The notes below the pieces were generated by a model that had not been told where the DNA came from, did not search any database, and saw only the letters and a list, made by a program, of their open reading frames with translations. A program made the translations under genes and the position numbers. Below are positions 17,301 to 25,172 of a DNA stretch of 64,000 nt, piece by piece. Source of the DNA: Novosphingobium sp. GTDB taxonomy: Bacteria; Pseudomonadota; Alphaproteobacteria; Sphingomonadales; Sphingomonadaceae. Position 1 is the stretch's first letter; every line of letters begins with the position of its first letter. The stretch lies in NCBI GenBank assembly GCA_024236175.1, contig JACKKY010000002.1, positions 806,001 to 870,000 on the forward strand, in the 5' to 3' direction.

Positions 17301-17516
17301 GATCTCGTATTGCGCGGGCAGGCCGAGCTCCTCGAGCTGGCCGGAAATCACGCTGTCCGCGATCTGCTCGCGGGTGAACCAGCCGTAGAGCAACGCCAGC
17401 AGCAACACCCCGCCCACGATCGCGAGCAGCAGGCGCCAGCGTCGGCTCCGCGCCGGCGGCAGGTCCGGCTTGGCGGCAGCCTCCGCGTTTTCGGGATCGT
17501 ACTCGTCTTGCGCCAT
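14337..17516 (-). CDS. ydbH: YdbH-family AsmA-like phospholipid bridge protein
   Basis: A 1059-residue protein anchored by one N-terminal membrane helix (about residues 28-47, RRWRLLLAIVGGVLLLALLYGW) with a very long periplasmic part made of beta-rich segments, as expected for AsmA-like bridge proteins (TamB, YhdP, YdbH). The C-terminal region (LSGTVEFTDLLGL, LDAAQLVERLEMGNIAADGTFDGVLPLVFD, GGVLQSRPPGGNLSYVG) is characteristic of YdbH. ATG 17516 is selected because the open frame upstream is unlike the family. Operon: ydbH-ynbE-ydbL. Predicted role: glycerophospholipid transfer from inner to outer membrane. Confidence 0.92.
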   Translation of the reverse strand: MAQDEYDPENAEAAAKPDLPPARSRRWRLLLAIVGGVLLLALLYGWFTREQIADSVISGQLEELGLPAQYEIESIGPRAQVLRNVVIGDPERPDLTIERVEAGLVAGRIKLVRPRLYGTYRDGKLSFGSLDPLIFTDSEEPFRLPDFDLVIVDGRGLLESDYGPIGVKTQGQGPLRDGFSGILAIAAPRLEAGDCTADKASFFAKVSVRREKPHIAGPLRLGTLSCPQQDLTLANAAMEVDATIDQPLDGAEGRLAFEAAKSAFGPGRMRSAAGKARFTYRKDALTARYELTGKGIGSPQAIAETLQVEGVARTADGFGRVEIEGNVDGKAIRLGQGLASAMGEAARASEGTLVQPVLDQLRTALLREGRASTLKAGFLARQAGDGASLVVPQATLRGGSGQALLSFSRFQVSAGGQNPPRIAGNFATGGKGLPRIAGRMERRPSGGLAMRLHMPEYRAGTSRIALPELLIVQSDGGELGFAGQAQLSGALPGGRAEGLVLPLSGNWSSARGLSVWRRCVEVSFDRLELANLAIEKRKVPLCPSSSGAIVRFGQQGLKIAAGVPALDLAGKLGETPIRIGSGPLGLAYPGKLAARSLDVELGPADDPSRFRIAGLEADVGNQVAGTFSDAEVYLSAVPLDLTKAAGNWRFADGALTIADAFVTVSDREQDARFQPLDAQGATLELIDNVITAHAVLREPGSLREVVRTDIRHDLSTGRGNADLFVDRLLFDDTMQPDTISRLALGIIANAEGIVRGQGRIDWNEVDVTSTGRFTTDSLDFAAAFGPVHGLSGTVEFTDLLGLVTAPDQRLRIAAINPGIEVNDGVLSFELRPDYLLAVNGAQWPFLGGELRLLPTQMRIGSTDDYRYTLKIEALDAAQLVERLEMGNIAADGTFDGVLPLVFDKDGGHIVGGVLQSRPPGGNLSYVGKLTYEDLSVMANFAFDALKSLDYREMRIDMDGSLEGEIVTRVSFDGIKQGRQATQNFITRQVARLPIHFNVNLRAPFFQLVTSLRSMYEPEYLRDPRALGLIDDRGQAMASPPSSQTSDESGIQPPASEDMQ

Positions 17517-17628
17517 TCGCGTCACACTTGCGCCGCCGCCCGGTGAAAGGCAATGCTGCCCCGACAACTCATAAGGTCGGCTCAGGTTGCCCGGCGCAAG
17601 CTGAACAGGGAGAGAACGGGCTTTGGCG

Positions 17629-19683
17629 ATGAACAAATTCGTGATCGCGGCGATTGCAGCACTCGCGCTGGCCGGTTGCGGGTCCGGCGCGGACCGCTCG
17701 GGCAATGTCGTCAACGGCGAAGCGCTGGGTTCGGGCGCAGAGTGGACCAGCCGCATGGGCGACGCGGCTGAGACGGGCTACAGCCGGCTCGACCAGATCG
17801 ATACCGGCAATATCGGCCGGCTCGGTCTGGAGTTCGCGGTCGACCTGCCGGGCGAGACCACGCTTGAAGGAACGCCGGTGGCTGCCGGCGGCACGGTGTA
17901 TTTCACCGGCACCCATTCGGAGGTCTATGCCGTCGACGGCAAGACCGGCGAGGTGCTGTGGAAATACGATCCGCAGACCTGGAAATTCAGTCCTTCCAAG
18001 CTGGTGCTCAATTTTGCGGCCAGCCGCGGCCTCGCCTACGACAAGGGCAAGGTCTTCGTCGCGGCGATGGACGGCCGGCTGATCGCGCTCGATGCGAAGA
18101 CCGGGAAGGAGCTGTGGAGCGCAGAAACGCTGTCGCGCACTTCCACCCAGTGGATTTCCGGAGCCCCCTACACCTTCAAGGACAAGGTCGTGGTCGGCCA
18201 GGCCGGCGCCGACAACGGCGAGCGCGGCTATGTCACCGCCTACGACCAGGCAACCGGCGAGATGGCCTGGCGCTTCTACCCGGTTCCCGGCTCGCCCGAG
18301 GAAAACGCCGGCGTCCCGCTGATGGAGAAGGCGGCGGCCACCTGGTACGGGGAATGGTGGAAAGGCAAGACCGGCGGCGGCCCCTGGGGACCGGTGGCCT
18401 TCGACGAAAAGCTAGACCTTCTCTATATCGGCAGCGCCAATCCCGGGCAGGTCGACACCCAGACGATCGGCAAGCACAAGGGCGACCAGCTCTTCGCCTC
18501 ATCGATCATCGCGCTCGATCCGGACACCGGAGACTACGTCTGGCACTATCAGGTGAACCCGCGCGACGCCTGGGACTACGGCTCCAACACCCAGATCACG
18601 CTCGCCGACCTGAAGATCGAGGGCAAGCCGCGCAAGGTGCTGATGCAGGCGCCCAAGAACGGCTTCCTCTATGTGATCGACCGCGAGAACGGCAAATTCA
18701 TCTCCGCCGGCAAGATCGTAAAGGTCACCTGGGCGGAGAGTATCGACCCCGAGACCGGCCGACCGGTCGAAGCGCCCAACATCCGTTTCGAGAAAGGCGA
18801 CGTGGTGATCTGGCCGAACCCGACCGGCGGCCACAACTGGCACAGCCAGGCGTTCAGCCCCAGGACCGGCCTGATCTACATTCCGGCGATGCACAACGGC
18901 GTGCGCTATTCCAGGAACCGCATCGAAGGCGGTGTCTTCATCAACGGCATGTGGGTTGGCACGGAGAAGGCGGACGAGCGCGACGGCAAGGGGTCGCTGG
19001 TCGCCTGGGATCCGGTCAGGCAGGAAGAGGCCTGGCGGGTGCAGCATGACAACATCTGGAACGGCGGTGTGCTGGCAACGGCCGGCAACCTCGTGTTCCA
19101 GGGCGACGCCTTCGGCAAGTTCGCCGCCTACGACGCGGAAAGCGGCAAGCAGGTGTGGAGCTTCGATGCAGGGTTGGGCATCATTGCCGCGCCGATGAGC
19201 TATGCGATCGACGGCAAGCAGTATGTCGCGGTGCTGGTCGGTTGGGGCGGCGCCGCCTCGGTCGGCAGCGACGTGATGAATGTCGGGTGGAAATACGGTG
19301 CCAACACCCGCCGGCTGCTGGTCTTCGCGCTTGACGGCGGCAAGACGCTGCCAAAGGAACCCGGTCCGTCCCATACGCTCGAGCCGGTTGACGACGCCTC
19401 GATCGCAGTCGATCCGGCCAAGGCGCAGGCGGGCAAGGCGCTTTTTCTGGCCTGCATGCTGTGCCACGGGCGCGACGTGGTGTCGGCCGGCTCACCGGGT
19501 CCCGACCTGCGCGAATCGGCCCTGGCGATGGATCCGGTTGCGTTCCGCAATATCGTGAAGGGCGGCGCCCTTATCGAGCGCGGCATGCCACGCTATGACT
19601 TCCTGACGGACGAGCAGGTGACTCAGCTGTATCACTATGTTCGGCAGGAAGCGCGGCGGGCCAAAGACAAGTCGAGTGAGTGA
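17629..19683 (+). CDS. Lipoprotein PQQ-dependent dehydrogenase with C-terminal cytochrome c
   Basis: Oxidises an alcohol (or similar) with PQQ and passes electrons to a fused heme c. ATG 17629 gives 684 residues; positions here count from it. A lipobox LALAGC puts the lipidated Cys at about 17. The beta-propeller region (about 35-575) contains repeated W motifs (GEVLWKYDPQ, GKELWSAE, GKQVWSFDAG) and the catalytic DAWDYGSN (Asp about 316). Heme motif CMLCH is at about 609-613, with distal Met in GMPRYDF. Odd: the ring-cysteine pair before NRG in classical quinohemoprotein ADHs is replaced by LNFAASRG. It is followed by radC with an overlap. Confidence 0.92.
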   Translation: MNKFVIAAIAALALAGCGSGADRSGNVVNGEALGSGAEWTSRMGDAAETGYSRLDQIDTGNIGRLGLEFAVDLPGETTLEGTPVAAGGTVYFTGTHSEVYAVDGKTGEVLWKYDPQTWKFSPSKLVLNFAASRGLAYDKGKVFVAAMDGRLIALDAKTGKELWSAETLSRTSTQWISGAPYTFKDKVVVGQAGADNGERGYVTAYDQATGEMAWRFYPVPGSPEENAGVPLMEKAAATWYGEWWKGKTGGGPWGPVAFDEKLDLLYIGSANPGQVDTQTIGKHKGDQLFASSIIALDPDTGDYVWHYQVNPRDAWDYGSNTQITLADLKIEGKPRKVLMQAPKNGFLYVIDRENGKFISAGKIVKVTWAESIDPETGRPVEAPNIRFEKGDVVIWPNPTGGHNWHSQAFSPRTGLIYIPAMHNGVRYSRNRIEGGVFINGMWVGTEKADERDGKGSLVAWDPVRQEEAWRVQHDNIWNGGVLATAGNLVFQGDAFGKFAAYDAESGKQVWSFDAGLGIIAAPMSYAIDGKQYVAVLVGWGGAASVGSDVMNVGWKYGANTRRLLVFALDGGKTLPKEPGPSHTLEPVDDASIAVDPAKAQAGKALFLACMLCHGRDVVSAGSPGPDLRESALAMDPVAFRNIVKGGALIERGMPRYDFLTDEQVTQLYHYVRQEARRAKDKSSE

Positions 19684-20383
19684 CGACGAGCAAAGCAAGG
19701 TCAAGAAGCCGGGGCACGACGCGAGCGGTCATCGCGCGCGGCTGAGAAAACGGCTGCTGGACGGCGGAGCGGAAGCCCTCGCCGATCACGAGGTGGTGGA
19801 ATACCTGCTGATGACCGCTATTCCGAGGCGCGACGTCAAGCCGCTGGCCCGCACCCTGATAGAGCGTTTCGGATCGCTCGCCGGCGCGCTCAATGCCGAC
19901 CCGGCGGCACTGGCGAAACATCCCGGAATGGGCGAGACGAGCGCGGCCGCCCTCAAGATCGTCGCGCTTGCCGCCCGCCGGCTTGCGCGATCGAGCGTGC
20001 GCGAACAGCCGGTGCTGGGCAGCTGGCAGGCGCTCCTCGATTATCTCACGATCGACATGGCGCACCTCACCGTGGAACGCGTGCGCGTGCTCTACCTCAA
20101 TCACCAGAACATGCTGATCCACGACGAGCACGTCGGCGACGGCTCGATCGACGAGGCCGCGATCCATCCGCGCGAAGTGATCCGCCGCGCGCTCGATCTC
20201 GGCGCGACGGCCCTGATCCTGGTCCACAACCACCCCTCCGGCTCGCCGCAGCCCAGCCGCGCCGACATCCAGATAACCAACCGCATCGCCGAAGCCGGGC
20301 GGCTGCTCGGCATCGTCGTCCACGACCACGTCATCATCGGTCGCGAGGGACATGTCTCGCTGAAGGCCAAGGGGCTGATCTGA
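19676..20383 (+). CDS. radC: RadC-family JAMM-domain protein
   Basis: A 235-residue protein. GTG 19676 lies on the stop of the preceding gene (GTGAGTGA); an ATG at 19637 would overlap more. It has a helix-hairpin-helix-like N-terminal half (LAKHPGMGETSAAALK) and a JAB/MPN domain with HVGDGSIDEA, the metal motif LVHNHPSGSPQPSRAD, and VHDHVIIGREGHVSLKAKGLI. The family name reflects an old link to repair; actual function is unsettled. It is translationally coupled to the dehydrogenase before it and to the NRDE gene after it. Confidence 0.94.
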   Translation: MSDDEQSKVKKPGHDASGHRARLRKRLLDGGAEALADHEVVEYLLMTAIPRRDVKPLARTLIERFGSLAGALNADPAALAKHPGMGETSAAALKIVALAARRLARSSVREQPVLGSWQALLDYLTIDMAHLTVERVRVLYLNHQNMLIHDEHVGDGSIDEAAIHPREVIRRALDLGATALILVHNHPSGSPQPSRADIQITNRIAEAGRLLGIVVHDHVIIGREGHVSLKAKGLI

Positions 20384-21144
20384 TGTGCGTCGCGGCCTTC
20401 GCCTGGCATGCGCACCAACGCTGGCGGCTTGTCGCCATCGGCAATCGCGACGAGTTCCATGCACGCCCCGCCGCCGCACTCGCACCCTGGGAGGACGACA
20501 GCAGCATCGTCGCCGGCCGTGACCTGCAATCGGGCGGGACCTGGCTGGGTGTGGGGGGAAGCGGCCGATTCGCGCTCGTGACGAACCTGCGCGGCTATGG
20601 CGAGCGCTCTCCGGACCGAGAGTCGCGCGGACGGCTGGTGACGGACCTGCTCACCGGCGAGGGGACCTATGCCGATCCTGCAAGCGCGGCGCTCGGCGAC
20701 TTCAATCCATTCAACCTGATCCTTGCCGATGCAGAGCGGGCGACATTCCTGTCCAACCGGCCGGATGAGATTCGCACGGCCCTCGCTCACGGCATCTACG
20801 GACTGTCGAACGGCGCGCTCGACGAACCCTGGCCGAAGACGCTCCAGCTCAAGGCCGCGCTGCTCGACTGGCTGAACGCGGACGCGATCGGCTTCGCCCC
20901 GCTGTTCGAGGCGCTGGCCAGCAAGAGCATAGCCGACATCGGCCTGCATCCCAGCGAACCGTCGGACGTGCCGCAGGAAGCGTCGGAAACCCCGGTGTTC
21001 ATCCGCAACGCCGTCTACGGCACGCGGTGCAGCACCGTTGTCGCCGTCGACCATGAAGGCGTCGGCACGATCGTCGAGCGGCGTTTCTCGCCCGAGGGCG
21101 AGCAGACCGGCGAAACCGCTATCGACTTCGCCTGGCCGGCCTAG
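20383..21144 (+). CDS. NRDE (TANGO2-like) family protein
   Basis: A 253-residue protein beginning MCVAAFAWHAHQRWRLVAIGNRDEFHARP. It has Cys 2 (possible N-terminal nucleophile position) and the diagnostic NRDE motif, followed by AGRDLQSGGTWLGVGGSGRFALVTNLR. Family members include eukaryotic TANGO2 and bacterial HRG-9-like proteins, linked to heme handling or amide hydrolysis, but the bacterial function is unproven. Its ATG shares one base with the radC stop. A palindromic repeat element follows. Confidence 0.9.
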   Translation: MCVAAFAWHAHQRWRLVAIGNRDEFHARPAAALAPWEDDSSIVAGRDLQSGGTWLGVGGSGRFALVTNLRGYGERSPDRESRGRLVTDLLTGEGTYADPASAALGDFNPFNLILADAERATFLSNRPDEIRTALAHGIYGLSNGALDEPWPKTLQLKAALLDWLNADAIGFAPLFEALASKSIADIGLHPSEPSDVPQEASETPVFIRNAVYGTRCSTVVAVDHEGVGTIVERRFSPEGEQTGETAIDFAWPA

Positions 21145-21168
21145 AAACGCGATACGTCCAATTTATCT

Positions 21169-21258
21169 CGTCATCCCCGCGAAAGCGGGGACCCAGTTAC
21201 TGACGATGCGCCGAGCTAAAGGTTTGAAACCTGGGTTCCCGCTTTCGCGGGAATGACG
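21169..21258. repeat. 90-base inverted-repeat element
   Basis: 28-base arms at 21169-21196 and 21231-21258 match at 26 positions. Each arm also contains its own small hairpin (CCCGCGAAAGCGGG). This is a common intergenic palindrome type in sphingomonads (CGTCATTCCCGCGAAAGCGG). It separates the NRDE gene from the convergent esterase-like gene and may also serve as a terminator. Confidence 0.85.
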
Positions 21259-21285
21259 AAATGGGTTTCAACGCATGCGCGCCCG

Positions 21286-23241
21286 CTAACTCACAACCAC
21301 TCGGACGCGGGCGATGTTCTGTACCCGCGCGTAGGGAGTCTGCATGTCGCCCTCGCGCTGGGAAGCAACCCGAAGGACGGCAAAATGGGTGCCGGGCTGC
21401 GAGTAGGCATGCTCGGCGGTCATGTTCACGCGTGCGCCCGGCGAGGCGACCTCTTCATTCTCGGAGAATTCCCCGGCGCCTTCGAAATCCCACTGCGCCG
21501 ACACGACCTGGCCTGATCCCGGCGGCGCCTCGATCGTCGCAGTGAACTTCACCGGTTCGCCGACGGTAACTTCCGCCCGTGCGCCGCCATTCGCTTTCAG
21601 GTCGATAACCGGCTGGATGCCCTTTCGCTCGGCCGCCTTCGCGGAAACGACGACCTGGGTGTCGGCCACGTCGTAGACGGTGTCGGAGGGATGCACGCCC
21701 TTCTCCACCCACGCCGCCACGTCCCGCAATGCCTGCTGGAGCGCGCCGCTATAGCTGATCGCATGCGCGCGCTGGATCGGCCGCATCGGATTTTCATGAT
21801 GTGCGTTGTCGACGAAATAGAGCGCGTAATTGTCGCCGAAATCGCTGCCCTTGGCTGCCTTGACCTGCGACTTGTACCAGTCGGCCTGCCACGGGAACGA
21901 ATCGATATCCAGAAGCACCGCCAGCATCAGCATCTTGCCGTCGTGGCGGCCTTCCAGCATCGAACCGGCCGAGTTGACCGTGCCTGCCGTACCGACCAGC
22001 ACCCCGCGCTGCGGGTAGACCGGCGTGCCATCCTCGCCCCGAAACTGGTTCCAGCCGTAATACTTGGGATCGGCCGGCACCTGGTGCCGGTGATAGGTCT
22101 GCAACGCCAGCGTCCAGTCGTTGTCGATCCGCACCGAATCGCCCGGCCCGATCGCTGCTGCGGCGACCGGATCGGCGGTCATGATCAGTTCCACCGTGTT
22201 GCCGGTGACCTGCTTGATCGGCAGGCTGTTGCCCGCAGCATCGCCGCTCAGCACGAGCAGGTGGGCGTCGGCGCAGTCCCGGCCCGGGCCATCGACCAGC
22301 TCGATCAGGAAGGGCGGCCCGCCCTTCACCCCGGCAACGGCCGAATCGTGCTTGAAACGCTCATCGCCGATCTTCGATCCGGGATCGGTGCCGAGATAGC
22401 CGGGCTTGCTCCAGAAATCCTCGACATAGGAAGGGTCCATCGCCGGGATCATGCCGGAAATGTTGGCGAAATAGCCGCTGTTCATCGCCGCGTAGTCGTA
22501 CCAGCCGCGCAGCGGGAACCCCATCAGCGACACTTCGCGGAAAGCGGCTGCCTCTTCTTCGTCGAGGCCGGCATAGGGATCGCCGCTCCCGCCCACGTCG
22601 AGAGCGTCGGCGATGCCGGGCAGGCAGTTTTCGCGCTGGCGCAGCACGCGCAGCGCATGCATGCGCACGGTGAACATCGAGGGGATCGCCTGGTCGCAGC
22701 CGGGCACGAAGGGCACGAAGCCATCCCAGACACCGCTGGTGTTCTCGGCCGCGCCGAGCGTCTGGTAGGCACCGCCGCTGCCGCCGAACAGATAGCCGTA
22801 GGGACGATGCTCGCCATAGACCTCGGCAGCGACCATCCGCGAATATTTCGCCGCCGCCGCGTTGACGCGATAGGCGGGCACCGCCGGATCGACCGAGGGA
22901 TCGCGGAACACGCCGCCGTTGTTGGTCTGGACGTAGTAGGCGCCGCTGTCGATCGTGAAGCCCAGGTCGCCCATCGCCACTTCGAATTCGATCGGAAACG
23001 GCCCGATGTCGGAGGTTACCGCCATCGGATAGGTGTTGTGGAAGAAACGGCCCTGATACTGATCCTCAGGTGGGAAGTAGAAGGAGAAGCGCGCCTCCGT
23101 CCCCTTGAAACCGCCATGGACATAGCGATGCGGAACCGGCTCCTGGCGAAGCTCGTTCACCTCGACATACGGCTCGCTGAACAGGGGGTCGACGGAGTCC
23201 CCGGTCACGGTGACCGGTCGGTCCGAAGCGGCGGTTGTCAT
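21286..23241 (-). CDS. Alpha/beta-hydrolase-like protein with C-terminal PKD domain
   Basis: A 651-residue protein. ATG 23241 follows GGGAGAG at good spacing. No signal peptide is obvious. The sequence YGYLFGGSGGAYQTLG (Ser about 155) looks like a nucleophile elbow in the tannase/feruloyl-esterase style, and NAHHENPMRP near residue 490 could supply the His. The last 90 residues (VTVGEPVKFTATIE, WDFEGAGEFSE, HAYSQPGTHFAVLRV) form a PKD-like Ig fold. Substrate unknown. Its neighbour on the same strand is a deacylase-like amidohydrolase, suggesting breakdown of an ester- or amide-linked compound. Confidence 0.7.
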   Translation of the reverse strand: MTTAASDRPVTVTGDSVDPLFSEPYVEVNELRQEPVPHRYVHGGFKGTEARFSFYFPPEDQYQGRFFHNTYPMAVTSDIGPFPIEFEVAMGDLGFTIDSGAYYVQTNNGGVFRDPSVDPAVPAYRVNAAAAKYSRMVAAEVYGEHRPYGYLFGGSGGAYQTLGAAENTSGVWDGFVPFVPGCDQAIPSMFTVRMHALRVLRQRENCLPGIADALDVGGSGDPYAGLDEEEAAAFREVSLMGFPLRGWYDYAAMNSGYFANISGMIPAMDPSYVEDFWSKPGYLGTDPGSKIGDERFKHDSAVAGVKGGPPFLIELVDGPGRDCADAHLLVLSGDAAGNSLPIKQVTGNTVELIMTADPVAAAAIGPGDSVRIDNDWTLALQTYHRHQVPADPKYYGWNQFRGEDGTPVYPQRGVLVGTAGTVNSAGSMLEGRHDGKMLMLAVLLDIDSFPWQADWYKSQVKAAKGSDFGDNYALYFVDNAHHENPMRPIQRAHAISYSGALQQALRDVAAWVEKGVHPSDTVYDVADTQVVVSAKAAERKGIQPVIDLKANGGARAEVTVGEPVKFTATIEAPPGSGQVVSAQWDFEGAGEFSENEEVASPGARVNMTAEHAYSQPGTHFAVLRVASQREGDMQTPYARVQNIARVRVVVS

Positions 23242-23258
23242 GCTCGTCTCTCCCATAA

Positions 23259-23274
23259 GTATACAGTTGACAAC
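23259..23274. promoter_or_regulatory. Candidate operator upstream of esterase-like gene
   Basis: Palindrome GTATAC (23259-23264) next to GTTGACAAC (23266-23274, arms GTTG/CAAC). It starts 17 bases upstream of the esterase-like start codon (read leftward), in the right place for a repressor. The GTATAC core is reminiscent of GntR-family sites; no regulator gene is nearby. Confidence 0.3.
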
Positions 23275-23333
23275 CAATGCGGCACCGGCGGCGCAACATC
23301 AAGCCCAACTTCCGGGAGCGAAGGCAACAATGG

Positions 23334-25049
23334 CTAGTCGAGCGCGACGGTATAGGTGTCCCTGCCGCTGCGCAGAATCCGCCCACCCTTACGGCCGGTA
23401 GCGCTGTTGCCCTCGGCGACGGGTACGCCGTTGACGATGACATGATGAATGCCGACCGAGTCGCCATAGAGGCGCGATTCGCCGCCCGGCAGGTCATCGC
23501 GCATCGCGATCGGGCCGCAACCGATCGTGTCGGGATCGAACACGACGAGGTCGGCGGCCGCCCCTTGCTCTATCCGGCCTCGTCCCTTCAGTCCGAACGC
23601 ATCCGCCAGCACGCTGGTGATTTGCCGCACGCCTTCCTCGAGCGGCCAGATGCCGCGATCACGCACGCCTTCGCCAAGCAGCTGGGTGGTCAGCGCAAAG
23701 GTGTTGAACATGTCGAGATGGGCGCCTGCGTCCGACGCGCCCATGAGTACATTCGGGTCGTTCCAGATTTCCCTGCGCATGTCCCATGACGCTTCGTCTG
23801 CCCCCAGTTCCGGGCCGGAGAAGGTCAGTTCCAGGTCTTCGTCGGCAGCGAGCGTGCACAGCGCATCGAAAGGCGAAAGGCCCATCTCGGTACCGACTTC
23901 GCTCAGCAGCTTTCCCTGCCATCGGACATTGGCTTCGCTGGGGGCGTTCTCGATGCGATAGTTCTCGATGCCTCTCAGCGTGTTGGTAGGATTGTTCGGG
24001 TTCTGCACGCCTTCCCAGAGTTTCGCTCGGGTTTCCGGGTCACGCAGCGCGGCGATTCGGCCCTCGTCGGAAAGGCGCAGGAAATCCTTCCATCCCTCGA
24101 TCATCTCGAAAACGAAGGAGCTGCGGAAGTTGAGATAGCCCTTCACCGGCGCGGCCGGGCAAAGGCCGAACACTTTCGCTCCGCGCTGCGCGGCATAGCG
24201 CCCCATCTCGAGCTGCGATTCGTTCACGTCCTTCCAGTCGGAGGCAACGAACAACGCGTTCCAGTTCACCGGCCGCTGGGAGGCGAGCGACAGACCGGTC
24301 ACCATCTCGTATTCCCGTTCGCCGAACTTGCCGACACCGGGGACGATCTCCACCCAGGTGCCGGGCGCGTCGCTCACCGCCCCGGCCAGCGCCATCAGTT
24401 CCGCATCATTCGCCCAGCGCGAGGGAACCGGCTCACCCATATGGTCGCTGTGCGAAATGCTGGTGCTGGTCGAAAAGCCGACCCCGCCCTCGTCCAGCGA
24501 CTTGCGCAGGAGCCGGACCATGGCCTCGATCTCGTCGGGCGTCGCCTCATGGCCGGTGGCGCGGGCGCCCATCACGCAGCGCCTGAGCGCGCAGTGCCCG
24601 ACCAGGAAGGCTGTGTTGATCGCAACCTTGTCATCGAAATGGTCGAGGAACTCGCCGAAACTTCGCCAGTCGGGCCGCACCGCCTGGCGAAGTGAGGTAA
24701 TCGGCATGCCTTCGACCACCGAGAGCATGCTCAGCAGGTAGTCGGCGTCTTCCTGGCGGCCGGAAAGCGGGGCGAGCGTGAAGCCGCAATTACCGGCGAT
24801 AACCGTCGTCACCCCGTGATAGACCGATGGCGAAAGCATCTCGTCCCAGCAGATCTGCGCGTCGTAATGCGTGTGGCAATCGATGAAGCCCGGCGCGACG
24901 ACCGCACCATGAGCGTCGATTTCCTCCGTCGCCGATCCTTCGACGATGCCGACCGCCGCGATTACGCCGTCGGTCACGCCAACGTCGCCAGCGTAGCGGG
25001 CGCGCCCGCTGCCATCGACGATGATCGCATTGCGTATCGCCAGATCCAT
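23334..25049 (-). CDS. N-acyl-D-amino-acid deacylase-like amidohydrolase
   Basis: A 571-residue amidohydrolase-3 family enzyme. Metal motif GFIDCHTHYDAQ (His 59, His 61), then GVTTVIAGNCGFTLAP (Cys 88), and SDAGAHLDMFN towards the C-terminus, an arrangement used by D-aminoacylases and related deacylases. The N-terminal beta sandwich (MDLAIRNAIIVDGSGRARYAGDVGV) and C-terminal NGVPVAEG segment complete the fold. It has no signal peptide. It is 92 bases upstream of the esterase-like gene on the same strand and divergent from the flavin monooxygenase. Exact substrate not predictable. Confidence 0.85.
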   Translation of the reverse strand: MDLAIRNAIIVDGSGRARYAGDVGVTDGVIAAVGIVEGSATEEIDAHGAVVAPGFIDCHTHYDAQICWDEMLSPSVYHGVTTVIAGNCGFTLAPLSGRQEDADYLLSMLSVVEGMPITSLRQAVRPDWRSFGEFLDHFDDKVAINTAFLVGHCALRRCVMGARATGHEATPDEIEAMVRLLRKSLDEGGVGFSTSTSISHSDHMGEPVPSRWANDAELMALAGAVSDAPGTWVEIVPGVGKFGEREYEMVTGLSLASQRPVNWNALFVASDWKDVNESQLEMGRYAAQRGAKVFGLCPAAPVKGYLNFRSSFVFEMIEGWKDFLRLSDEGRIAALRDPETRAKLWEGVQNPNNPTNTLRGIENYRIENAPSEANVRWQGKLLSEVGTEMGLSPFDALCTLAADEDLELTFSGPELGADEASWDMRREIWNDPNVLMGASDAGAHLDMFNTFALTTQLLGEGVRDRGIWPLEEGVRQITSVLADAFGLKGRGRIEQGAAADLVVFDPDTIGCGPIAMRDDLPGGESRLYGDSVGIHHVIVNGVPVAEGNSATGRKGGRILRSGRDTYTVALD

Positions 25050-25126
25050 TTTTCCGCCTCTCCTCAGCCATCCCGCCCTCGCAATAGGGCACCGCGCGAC
25101 CTAAGAGTCCAGCTTCCACACGCCCG

Positions 25127-25143
25127 ATTCTCGCGCCGAGAAT
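25127..25143. promoter_or_regulatory. Palindromic operator candidate in divergent region
   Basis: ATTCTCG-CGC-CGAGAAT, perfect 7-base arms with a 3-base centre, 30 bases upstream of the flavin monooxygenase start and within the divergent promoter region shared with the amidohydrolase. Good shape for a dimeric repressor site. Confidence 0.4.
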
Positions 25144-25172
25144 GCAACGGGTTCAAATCAGAGAGGACCTTG

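Noticed and set aside
21691..23337. A 548-codon frame opposite the PKD-esterase gene
   Set aside because: Composition bias of a shadow frame; the esterase frame has recognisable motifs and a ribosome site.
24816..25172. N-terminal extension of the LLM oxidoreductase
   Set aside because: It runs antisense into the amidohydrolase gene; ATG 25173 has a clear ribosome site and family-like start.
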